DNA from: an uncultured Alphaproteobacteria bacterium
Lineage (GTDB): Bacteria > Pseudomonadota > Alphaproteobacteria > Paracaedibacterales > CAIULA01
Assembly (NCBI GenBank): GCA_903905285.1
Contig: CAIVFQ010000030.1
Location: 1-23,619, forward strand
DNA length: 23,619 nucleotides
Direction: 5' to 3'
The notes beneath the pieces were generated by a model. It did no database searches and was not told the origin of the DNA. It saw only the letters and a program-made list of their open reading frames with translations. Both the position numbers and the translations under genes were made by a program. Shown piece by piece: positions 7,645-14,886 of this stretch. Position 1 is the stretch's first letter, and each line of letters begins with the position of its first letter.

Positions 7645-8214
7645 TCACTTGGCTTTTAGGGAAGGATCAATCCAGCCCACGTTACCATCAGGCCGTTTAT
7701 ACACGACATTAAGTTGGTCGTTTGCAGCATTGCGGAACAAAAGAACAGACGATTCTGATAAATCCATACGCATAACGGCTTCACCGACTGATAAGGCCAG
7801 AATTTGACTGTTCATTTCAGCGATAATTAAAGGGGCATCGGCGCCAGTATCTTCGGCGGTTCCATTCACAACGTACTGCAGGGCAGGCGACGTCTCAACA
7901 AACTCTTCACGCGGGTGACGTTTGCGATTTTGTAAACGGTTTTTATAGCGTTTGATGCGGCTTTGTAATTTATGTAAGGAATTTGTTACGCTGCGATATG
8001 GATCTTCGTCTTGCCCATGACAGTGGACCACAAGGTGGTGACCGATGTGAACGGTTATATCTGCACTAAACAAGTGGTGATCTTTTGAAAGAACAACCTG
8101 AGCTTCCATAATGTCGCCCATATAATGTTCAACGACGGTTCTTAATTCTTGGGTGACGAATTCACGAAGGCTTTCGCCAACCTCTATATTTTTTCCGCTA
8201 ATCACTATTGGCAT
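7645..8214 (-). CDS. hpf: Ribosome hibernation promoting factor, long form
   Basis: This 189-residue HPF binds the 30S decoding region in stationary phase or stress and helps form inactive 100S ribosome dimers. The N-terminal S30AE domain covers residues 1 to ~100 (MPIVISGKNIEVGESLREFV, then the basic segment RIKRYKNRLQNRKRH). A linker follows, then the C-terminal dimerisation domain from about residue 128 (PLIIAEMNSQILALSVGEAVMRMDL, ending in NVVYKRPDGNVGWIDP). Two domains and this length mark the long form, the usual one in alphaproteobacteria. The common rpoN or ptsN neighbours are absent. It is divergent from the Rsm22 gene, with about 90 bp between the starts holding both promoters. Confidence 0.93.
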   Translation of the reverse strand: MPIVISGKNIEVGESLREFVTQELRTVVEHYMGDIMEAQVVLSKDHHLFSADITVHIGHHLVVHCHGQDEDPYRSVTNSLHKLQSRIKRYKNRLQNRKRHPREEFVETSPALQYVVNGTAEDTGADAPLIIAEMNSQILALSVGEAVMRMDLSESSVLLFRNAANDQLNVVYKRPDGNVGWIDPSLKAK

Positions 8215-8305
8215 ATTTTAAACTCTGTAAAGTTTTGATCGTACATTTCTGAAATTGATCTTATAACAAAACAATCAACCAAGCATCTTAAAATTTAAGA
8301 AAAAC

Positions 8306-9316
8306 ATGACACGTTTTAATAAATTGTTTTACGAAAAAGCTTTAGGCTTTGTGGGTCAACAATGCCGACCCCTGACGACCAAGGCCTTACAAGCTTTTCA
8401 AAATCAGCTAAGCGCTGCTTATCGTGAGCACCGTTCAACCTCAGTCTTAACGGCTACGGAATCTGTTGCTACTTATGCAGCTGCCCGCATGCCCGCAACT
8501 TACCATGCTATTCAATCTTGTTATCAGCAATTACCAGCGGATTTTCAGCCCCAGTCGTTGTTAGATTTGGGGGCAGGCCCTGGCACAGCTAGTTTAGCAG
8601 CCCTAGATTGCTGGCAAACGCTGGAACAGCTAACGTTGGTTGAAAATCACCGGCTGATGGTTGCCTTTCAAAAGGCCCTGTGGCAGCATTTAAATCCTGA
8701 TCTCAGCTATCAGGCTGTTCAGGATACGATTCCTTCTTTGGGGGGATTGCCGCATGAAAGCTATGATTTAGTGGTGTTAGCCTATGTGTTGGGCGAGCTG
8801 AAACCACAGCATCAGCAAGAAGCCGTTGCGCAAGCATGGCAAAAAACCCGTCATTATGGTCTTATCGTTACCCCTGGGACGCCCCATGATTTTCAATATC
8901 TTTTAAAAGCCCGCGAGTTGCTGCTCAGCAAGGGTGCAATTATTGTCGCCCCCTGCACCCATCAAGAACGTTGCCCGTTAACGGGAACAGATGATTGGTG
9001 TCATTTCAGTGTGCGTTTGCAGCGATCTTCACTGCACCAATCAGCCAAAAAAGCGACTTTAAGTTATGAGGACGAGAAGTTTAGTTATTTGCTGTTTGGC
9101 AAGGTCGCTGTTCCTTTGAATGGTGACAAGGGCAGACTTGTTCGAAAACCCATCCGCCGTCCTGGCCATGTTCTTTTAGACGTTTGTGCCAATGGAAAAA
9201 TCAACCGTCACATTGTTGGAAAAGCAGATGCAAACTTCAAAAAAGCCTCCAAGACAGAGTGGGGGGCGATGTTTGGTGAGACTGTTATCGCGATATGTCT
9301 GATCTTTTTTATTTAA
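8306..9316 (+). CDS. Rsm22-family (METTL17-like) ribosome-associated methyltransferase
   Basis: This 336-residue SAM-dependent methyltransferase-fold protein belongs to the Rsm22 group, known from mitochondria and alphaproteobacteria and linked to small-subunit assembly. The N-terminal part has the family's LTATESVATYAAARMPATYHAI. The SAM-binding glycine loop is LLDLGAGPGTA (residues ~85-95), followed by acidic VEN and the later LAYVLGEL. Four cysteines, C217, C223, C232 (CTHQERC...WCHF) and C294, fit the Fe-S cluster site known in METTL17. The last ~12 residues (VIAICLIFFI) form an unusual hydrophobic tail after the usual WGAMF end, perhaps from a lost stop. Its stop lies 3 bp from the stop of the convergent receiver gene. 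Confidence 0.87.
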   Translation: MTRFNKLFYEKALGFVGQQCRPLTTKALQAFQNQLSAAYREHRSTSVLTATESVATYAAARMPATYHAIQSCYQQLPADFQPQSLLDLGAGPGTASLAALDCWQTLEQLTLVENHRLMVAFQKALWQHLNPDLSYQAVQDTIPSLGGLPHESYDLVVLAYVLGELKPQHQQEAVAQAWQKTRHYGLIVTPGTPHDFQYLLKARELLLSKGAIIVAPCTHQERCPLTGTDDWCHFSVRLQRSSLHQSAKKATLSYEDEKFSYLLFGKVAVPLNGDKGRLVRKPIRRPGHVLLDVCANGKINRHIVGKADANFKKASKTEWGAMFGETVIAICLIFFI

Positions 9317-9319
9317 CCA

Positions 9320-10030
9320 CTATAATGAAGAGGTTCTGTTCTTAGACTTAAAATGACGATCTATCAGTGTTCCAAAAAGCTTTTTGTTGAATGGTTTGGG
9401 GAAAGAATCATCCATGTTGTTCTTTGCAAGGTCTTCAAGGCTTTGAGCGTTGCTTGATACGATGATAGGTGGTTTGGATGCTGAGGATTTGACAATCTCT
9501 GCTGTCGCCTTTATTCCATCTATGCCAGTTCCTAAATTCGTATCCATAAAAATTATGGAGTAAGAAGTCTTGGCAGCATATTCAATCGCTTCTTCACCAC
9601 TTTGTGCAATGTCCACATTCATTATGCCGACGGTTTGGCAGTATCGTTCAATCATTCTCCTTGCGCTAAAAACGTCATCTACAACAAGTGCACGTATATG
9701 TTCTCTGTCGGAATATCGTTTGGTAATTCTGGGTTGCATTGCTGAGGCGGGAGAAAGTTTAAGGGCAGCAACAGTATAAAGAGGTTTTGTTTCTTTTTTA
9801 ACTGCAGCAACAGTATCGAGAGGTTTTGTTGCTTTTTTAACGGCAACAAGATTATAGAGAGGTTTTGTTTCTTTTTCAGGTTCAGGCGTTTGACCACAAC
9901 AGAAAAGGCAACTCAGAATTCCCCTTTTAGGTTTTTTTATGGGGAGGGGTTCATTGCTTGCTTTTGTAGCACTAGATACTGTTATAAATAGGATGAAGCA
10001 CAGGATAATGTGGTCTTGTCTTTTATCCAT
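9320..10030 (-). CDS. Response-regulator receiver protein with a signal peptide and cysteine motif
   Basis: This 236-residue protein starts with a Sec-type signal (basic MDKRQDH, hydrophobic IILCFILFITVSS, likely cut after ATKA, about residue 24). A cysteine motif follows, KRGILSCLFCCG (C41, C44, C45). Residues 54-91 are three near-identical 13-residue repeats (ETKPLYNLVAVKK type). Residues ~112-230 are a receiver domain with every key residue: D118/D119, phospho-acceptor D163 (FMDTN), S192/S193 and K212 (PKPF). There is no DNA-binding or enzymatic output domain. A secreted receiver is unexpected because phosphotransfer normally occurs in the cytoplasm. The hybrid kinase at 11319-13031 has the same signal-plus-cysteine layout, so it is the likely partner. 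Transport and function are inferred. Confidence 0.85.
   Translation of the reverse strand: MDKRQDHIILCFILFITVSSATKASNEPLPIKKPKRGILSCLFCCGQTPEPEKETKPLYNLVAVKKATKPLDTVAAVKKETKPLYTVAALKLSPASAMQPRITKRYSDREHIRALVVDDVFSARRMIERYCQTVGIMNVDIAQSGEEAIEYAAKTSYSIIFMDTNLGTGIDGIKATAEIVKSSASKPPIIVSSNAQSLEDLAKNNMDDSFPKPFNKKLFGTLIDRHFKSKNRTSSL
9758..9871 (-). repeat. Three tandem 39-bp repeats inside the receiver gene
   Basis: The repeats encode ETKPLYNLVAVKK, ATKPLDTVAAVKK and ETKPLYTVAALK (the last one residue shorter). They link the cysteine motif to the receiver domain. The DNA copies are also similar, each with a GAGAGGTTTTGTT-type core on the plus strand, so they arose by recent slippage or unequal exchange. 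Copy number may vary between strains. Confidence 0.85.
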
Positions 10031-10080
10031 TAGGGGTGTCCAATAATTTTAGATTCTAAGAGTGAGTATGCTCCTATCCT

Positions 10081-10098
10081 ATTAATTAATAGTTAATT
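10081..10098 (-). promoter_or_regulatory. Shared upstream motif, copy 1 (receiver gene)
   Basis: On the minus strand it reads AATTAACTATTAATTAAT, followed by AGGATAGGAGC. It lies 50 bp upstream of the receiver-gene ATG. An identical 18-mer precedes the hybrid kinase and a 15/18 match precedes the HAD gene at nearly the same distance. The sequence after it (TAGGAT here, TAAAAT at the kinase) could be a -10 element with no clear -35, which suggests an activator site. The regulator is unknown. Confidence 0.6.
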
Positions 10099-10167
10099 AA
10101 GGAATCTATTTCTTCAGGCTGCCTAAAGATGGCTTAAAACTTACCGGTTGATACTTGGACTGTTAAC

Positions 10168-11142
10168 TCACGCCCCTGTTATTTGTTCGTGCGGCTGAAC
10201 GGGTCTTCTTCGAACGGGCAGCGTGAACTCAAGTGGAGGGCGGTCTGCAAGGGGAAGCATGTGTATACCGCTGGCAGCCATTTCGCGTTGTTTTGCCAGA
10301 TGCAGCTCCATGGCAAAATCAATTTCTTGTGCGATTTGGGCTCGGCCTCTGGTCAGTGAATTCGCAAATTGCGTGTGAAGAACAGGAATAAAAGTAACTT
10401 CCTTGCCCCGTGCTCTGGCCATGATTGAATAAAGTCCAGCCCCTTGAGAGAATTCATCTAGAGCGTCAGGGTTGTTATCCACCAAAACCACTGTATGGTT
10501 GGCCTCTGCCATCTCAAAAATGCGACTCAGCATTGTTCCTCCCTTATCGTGAGCATGAATATAATCACCAGGGGTTAACCCTAAAGATAGAATAAAAGGT
10601 AATTTGGCTGCATCACTGTGAAGAGGAAGACCAGAACATATTTTGATCGTAGCCCCCATTGCCGTTAAGGGTTCGAAAAGATTCCTTTGAAATGATCCTT
10701 CTAGGGGGGAGTACCGGTAGGAAGGCGTATGATTTCGTCGCAAACAAGTGATGGCAGAGCTTATTTCTGCTAGATTCGTTCCTCTTGTTGCTGCTATTTC
10801 CTCAATGACAGGATCGACATGCGGCTTCATCATTCTTTGAATTTCTGGTGATGATAAATATTCAATCGTTTGTCCGCCGATCTGAAAAATTCGTCGAGCA
10901 ACAGTATCGTCAAAATCAAAGAAAACAGACAGCCGATGGTCTGGTTGACGGTGTTGTTCCAATAGGTCAGGCAAGTCATGTAAATGTGGAATTTCTAGTA
11001 TCGCTGGTCCTGCGCAAGGCACACTTGGCAATGGTGCACAGAGTAAGTCGGCTGCGTCGGTGGCTTTGGCCGTTGTATTCAGAAATGGCAAAATAACCAA
11101 AAGGGATTTTACTAAAACATGCGCATTTTTCAGAATTTTCAT
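10168..11142 (-). CDS. DUF2608-type HAD phosphatase-like protein with a signal peptide
   Basis: The chosen start (ATG at 11142) gives 324 residues; the frame extends to an ATG at 11160. The inner ATG is preferred because AAGG lies 9 nt upstream and none precedes the outer one, and its signal peptide is cleaner: basic MKILKN, hydrophobic VLVKSLLVILPFL, likely cut after TAKA. The catalytic HAD motif is FFDFDDT (D76-x-D78-x-T80 from this start), with a later VLVDNNPD like HAD motif IV. DUF2608 proteins are known mainly from host-associated bacteria such as Legionella and Rickettsiales. The protein is predicted to be exported and to act on phosphate esters; its substrate is unknown. It lies between the exported kinase and receiver genes and shares their upstream motif. 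Confidence 0.8.
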   Translation of the reverse strand: MKILKNAHVLVKSLLVILPFLNTTAKATDAADLLCAPLPSVPCAGPAILEIPHLHDLPDLLEQHRQPDHRLSVFFDFDDTVARRIFQIGGQTIEYLSSPEIQRMMKPHVDPVIEEIAATRGTNLAEISSAITCLRRNHTPSYRYSPLEGSFQRNLFEPLTAMGATIKICSGLPLHSDAAKLPFILSLGLTPGDYIHAHDKGGTMLSRIFEMAEANHTVVLVDNNPDALDEFSQGAGLYSIMARARGKEVTFIPVLHTQFANSLTRGRAQIAQEIDFAMELHLAKQREMAASGIHMLPLADRPPLEFTLPVRRRPVQPHEQITGA

Positions 11143-11197
11143 GGAAAATAACCTTGTCATTTTAAAGGCTGTTGAAGATTCAGTGTGGCTGATAAAG

Positions 11198-11215
11198 ATT
11201 AAAAAATGGTTAATT
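11198..11215 (-). promoter_or_regulatory. Shared upstream motif, copy 2 (HAD gene)
   Basis: On the minus strand it reads AATTAACCATTTTTTAAT, a 15/18 match to the motif upstream of the kinase and receiver genes. It lies 55 bp upstream of the preferred HAD start at 11142, matching the spacing at the other two genes (50 and 56 bp). This also supports the inner start. Confidence 0.5.
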
Positions 11216-11318
11216 TACAGATAATCTTACATAAATTATTCGTATTAAAGATATCCCTAATTGTCATTGAGAGCCTCCGAGAGGTGTGTGGTTTTCTTCT
11301 GGAAGTGCACTCAACTGG

Positions 11319-13031
11319 TCAAAGATTTGCCGTGTCGCCTGCAGGTTCCTCGGGATGAGAGGGGGAGAGCATAGCGGTTTTTTTCGTTATGGGGCTGCGA
11401 GGGACGGGTTGAAGGGCAAACTCCGCATGCTCTTCTAACAGCTGTCGAAGTCTCTTTTGGTCAAATGGTTTGGATAAAGAACCATGCATTCCATTCTGTT
11501 TAAGCTGTTCAGGGGTTTGGGCATCACCTGATATCGAGATAGTGCGAGGAATTCTTCTTTGGGGTGGTGTGGATTCACGGATTTTTTTTGTAAGTTCTAC
11601 GCCATCGACTCCATCTTTATCATTTAAATTCGTGTCCATGAAAACAAGAGAGGGGGGAGTCTGTGCGGTAAAATCAAGCGCATCTTGAACGGTGCCTACA
11701 CCGCTCACCTTTCTCATGCCTAATCTTTTACATTGTTGCACAAGAAGTTGTCTTGAAACGCCGCTGTCATCTACAACAAGGACTTGCGTGTCTTGAAGTG
11801 CAAGGTCTTGAAGTGCTTGCATACGTAGTTGTTGATTGTGCAGTTTTCTGGCAGCCGGGTTTGTGAAAACACTTTTCACACAGGTAACGGGCACTGTAAA
11901 CCAAAATGTTGATCCTTTCCCAATACCTTCGCTTGTGGCGCCCATGTTTCCACCCATGTTTTCGACCAATTCTTTGCAACTGTTCAGCCCAGTTCCTGAA
12001 CCTTTCTGTTTCGTGGTTCCTTCTCGGGCGCCTTCTGTAAATAAGGACTCTGACATGAACTTGGCGGACATGCCAATTCCCCTATCTGTGACTAAAAATT
12101 TTGCCATCCATTGGTGGTCAATTTCCTGTGTTTCAATTGCAAGCGTTACAGAGGGAGTTGAAGGGGTGATGGGAGAATCAGCCGTTTTTTCTGTACTAGG
12201 ATCTGCTTCTTTTTGTGAATAAAGCAGGGCATTTTTTATAAGGTTATAGAGAATCCTTTTCGTCGTCATGGAGTCTGTTCGCCTTGTTAAGACAAAATCT
12301 TCTAATGTCTCAGGTAAAACGCAAGAAAGATCAACCCCAGTTTTTCTTGCTGAAAGAGAACAGCAAGATAAGGAGGATTTTGCTAAATGAAATATGCTTT
12401 CTGGTGTCTTTTTTGTTTCTCTGACAGATCCATCGGGCATTTCGATGGCTTTTCCAATCAGGCTTGTTAAGCAAGGGATATTGTTTTTAAGTCCTTCAAT
12501 TGTTTCAAGATCTTGATTGTTTTCTTTTAAGAATTCAAAACCACTTTTTATGTCGTTTAAGCCCTGCCTTATATCATGCAACAAGCCCCGAAGCTCTTTG
12601 TCTTTGGAAAGGACTTCAGGGGGGAAATTTAAATCAAGATGAACGACAATATTAGAAACAAGCTTGTCTAGATCAGGAATGGCATTGTCTGGTTTGGAAA
12701 GATCAGAAATAGCATCTGCAAGCTGCCCTAAAGCAGAATGTAAATCTAAGGGATGTGCTGAAGGTGATTTTGTTGAATGTTTTTCCTCTTCTGAGTCTTC
12801 ATCTTGCGGGACAAGAACACATGGTGATGGCCGTTTTAATGTGGTGACAGAGGAGGGGATATAAGAGAATTCAGTTAGCTTAATAGGTTCTTCAGGCGGT
12901 GCAGAGCAGAAACAACAGCACAAGCAGCTAAAAAGACTTCTCGTGGGTTTTGCTGGGATTTCATCGGCTGCCTCTACGATACTAGATCCTGCCAGGATTG
13001 ATAGAATAAGGGAGATCTGTTTTGGACTCAC
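11319..13031 (-). CDS. Hybrid histidine kinase with signal peptide and cysteine cluster, no sensor domain
   Basis: This 570-residue protein starts at GTG (13031), the only start available because an in-frame TAG lies 9 nt upstream. The N-terminus is Sec-type: K4, hydrophobic ISLILSILAGSSIV, likely cut after VEA (residue 21). The motif RSLFSCLCCCFCS (C36-C42) follows, then a low-complexity acidic linker. A dimerisation helix carries H152 (LLHDIRQGL). The ATPase domain has the N-box RILYNLIKNALLYS (N263, N267), G1 DRGIGM (D316) and G2 GSGTGL (344-349). The receiver domain has D421/D422, D466 (FMDTN), S501 and K521. There is no PAS, HAMP or other sensor domain and no second membrane segment. All catalytic residues are present, yet the signal would place the kinase away from bacterial ATP. 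Export to a host cell is one explanation; mis-predicted anchoring is another. Confidence 0.87.
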   Translation of the reverse strand: MSPKQISLILSILAGSSIVEAADEIPAKPTRSLFSCLCCCFCSAPPEEPIKLTEFSYIPSSVTTLKRPSPCVLVPQDEDSEEEKHSTKSPSAHPLDLHSALGQLADAISDLSKPDNAIPDLDKLVSNIVVHLDLNFPPEVLSKDKELRGLLHDIRQGLNDIKSGFEFLKENNQDLETIEGLKNNIPCLTSLIGKAIEMPDGSVRETKKTPESIFHLAKSSLSCCSLSARKTGVDLSCVLPETLEDFVLTRRTDSMTTKRILYNLIKNALLYSQKEADPSTEKTADSPITPSTPSVTLAIETQEIDHQWMAKFLVTDRGIGMSAKFMSESLFTEGAREGTTKQKGSGTGLNSCKELVENMGGNMGATSEGIGKGSTFWFTVPVTCVKSVFTNPAARKLHNQQLRMQALQDLALQDTQVLVVDDSGVSRQLLVQQCKRLGMRKVSGVGTVQDALDFTAQTPPSLVFMDTNLNDKDGVDGVELTKKIRESTPPQRRIPRTISISGDAQTPEQLKQNGMHGSLSKPFDQKRLRQLLEEHAEFALQPVPRSPITKKTAMLSPSHPEEPAGDTANL

Positions 13032-13087
13032 TTGATTTACCTATTTTTTAATCTTAGAGCCTACGTAGTTGAATGTAGCTCTATTTT

Positions 13088-13105
13088 ATTAATTAATAGT
13101 TAATT
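13088..13105 (-). promoter_or_regulatory. Shared upstream motif, copy 3 (hybrid kinase gene)
   Basis: On the minus strand it reads AATTAACTATTAATTAAT followed by AAAATAGAGC, identical over 18 bp to the receiver-gene copy. It lies 56 bp upstream of the kinase GTG start. TAAAAT at its downstream edge is a plausible -10 element. Similarity extends a little upstream of the 18-mer (an AATAGA in both copies), as if the two promoter regions share an origin. Confidence 0.6.
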
Positions 13106-13118
13106 CTTGCGTCTATTC

Positions 13119-14886
13119 TCATCGCCGTCCAAACAATTTTTCGATGTCGCTTTTTTTTAATTCTACATAGGTGGGGCGGCCGTGGTTACATTGCCCTGAA
13201 TAAAGGGTTGATTCCATTTGCCTTAACAAGGCGTTCATTTCAGGTAAGGATAATTTACGCCCGGCGCGGATGCTGCCTCGACAGGCCACGCTGGATAAGA
13301 TTTCGTGCAATTTTTCTGTTATCGTAATTCCTTGGCCCACTTCTTTAAGATCAGATAGAAAGTCATGGATAAAATCGCTGGGTTTTAGGCCACTTAATAA
13401 GGCTGGAATTTGGCGAACAACCAGGGCATTTCCGCTGTAGATTTCAATATCAAAACCAAGGGTTTTTAGGTCTGGAAGATGGGGTTCCAAAAGGGTCAGG
13501 TCGGTTTCTGTTACCGTTAGAACCTCTGGCAACAAAACGGCCTGGCTGGCGACATTTTTTTCATGCAGGTTTTGTTTTAATTGTTCGTACACCAGGCGTT
13601 CATGGGCGGCATGCTGATCAACGATCACAAGGCTGTCAGCCTTTTCGGCTAGGATAAAGGTGCTGTGAATTTGACCCACGGCTTGACCTAAAGGCCACGC
13701 AGTTTCTGGCACAGAGTCTTCATAAAGATCTTGTGCCGTGGATGTGTGGATAGATCCTTGAAACGCAGGTCTTGCCGGTGCGAAGGATTGAGGGGGGGGA
13801 TTGGTTGAATCTTGGGTAAGAAGCTGCCGCGTAAGAGGGGTTGGGAGAACGCAAAACGGCAATCGCTTGATCGCCTAAGTGAGAAGACGTCGTTTGACTG
13901 TGGTTTGTTAATGTTTGCCGAATCGCATTAATAATAAGCCCGCGAACAACTTGGGCATCCCGAAAGCGAACCTCTGTCTTGGCGGGGTGAACGTTCACAT
14001 CAACCTCGTCAGGGTCAGCCGTTAGATAAGCCACCACCACTGGGTAACGGTTGCTGGCTAGTAAATCTTGATACGCAACCCGAATGGCGGCATGAAATAC
14101 TTTGTCGCGCACAGGGCGGTTATTCACAAACAAAAACTGTTCGGTTGATTGGCTGCGATTATACGTTGGCAAGCTGACCCAGCCTTTAATGCCTACGTTG
14201 TCGCGTTGTCCATCTATCGCGCGGGAATTATTGACAAACTCAGCCCCTAAAATTTGATTCATTCGGTGTTCAAGGCTGGGGCTTGACGGGTAATCAATTA
14301 AAACGCGATCAGTTTCTTTTAAAAGGAATCTGACGTGGGGGTGGGCCAAAGCCAGGCGGTTGATACAGTCGACACAGTGAGATAGCTCTGTATTAATGGT
14401 TTTTAAAAATTTCAATCGTACAGGCGTGGCATAAAATAAATCACGAATGCTGACGCGGGTTCCAACAGGATGGGCAGCCATTTTGGGGGCGCCTTTTGTT
14501 CCGCCTTCGATGAATAATTCCCAAGCTGTGTCTTGATTGGCGGTGCGGCTGGTTAAGGTTAAGCGACTGACGGCACCGATTGATGGCAAAGCCTCGCCCC
14601 TGAAGCCAAAGCTTTTTATGTTAAATAAATCCCCTTCGGGTAATTTAGACGTGGCGTGCCTTTCAACGGCTAGGCATAAATCATCGCGTTCCATGCCGCA
14701 GCCATTGTCGGTAACCTGAATCAGCGTTCTGCCGCCTTCACGCAAAAGAATCTCAATGTGCGTCGCGCCGGCATCCACAGAATTTTCAACCAATTCTTTA
14801 ACAGCTGCGGCGGGGCGTTCAATAACCTCACCCGCAGCGATCTGATTAATAAGGGTAGAATCAAGCAAGCGAATAGGTGATGTCAT
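13119..14886 (-). pseudogene. mutL: DNA mismatch repair endonuclease MutL, split by a frameshift
   Basis: MutL links mismatch recognition by MutS to strand nicking. The N-terminal ATPase part (from the ATG at 14886, with AAGGGA upstream) has NQIAAGEVIERPAAAVKELVENS, DNGCGM and GFRGEAL. The C-terminal part is in another frame (open from 13862 down to 13119). It has the endonuclease metal motif DQHAAHERLVYE, ACR and CNHGRP, typical of MutH-lacking bacteria. The frames overlap between 13862 and 13720, so the shift lies there. The best site is a run of eight C on the coding strand (13792-13799): seven would give one 588-residue frame (QSPPQSFAP), close to the normal length. All conserved motifs survive, so the shift may be recent, phase-variable, corrected by slippage, or a sequencing error. 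The start overlaps the upstream membrane gene (ATGA). Confidence 0.88.
13792..13799 (-). repeat. Run of eight C (coding strand) in mutL linker
   Basis: The homopolymer (G on the plus strand) lies in the poorly conserved linker between the MutL ATPase and endonuclease domains. Losing one base joins the two frames. Such tracts change length by replication slippage and can also cause RNA polymerase slippage. Confidence 0.8.

Noticed and set aside
9758..9871. CRISPR array (regular 39-bp repeats)
   Set aside because: The repeats are contiguous with no spacers and encode in-frame protein repeats.
10081..10098. A PmrA-type box as known in Legionella effectors
   Set aside because: The motif is TTAA-rich, but it does not show the spaced CTTAATATT direct repeat, so no specific regulator can be named.
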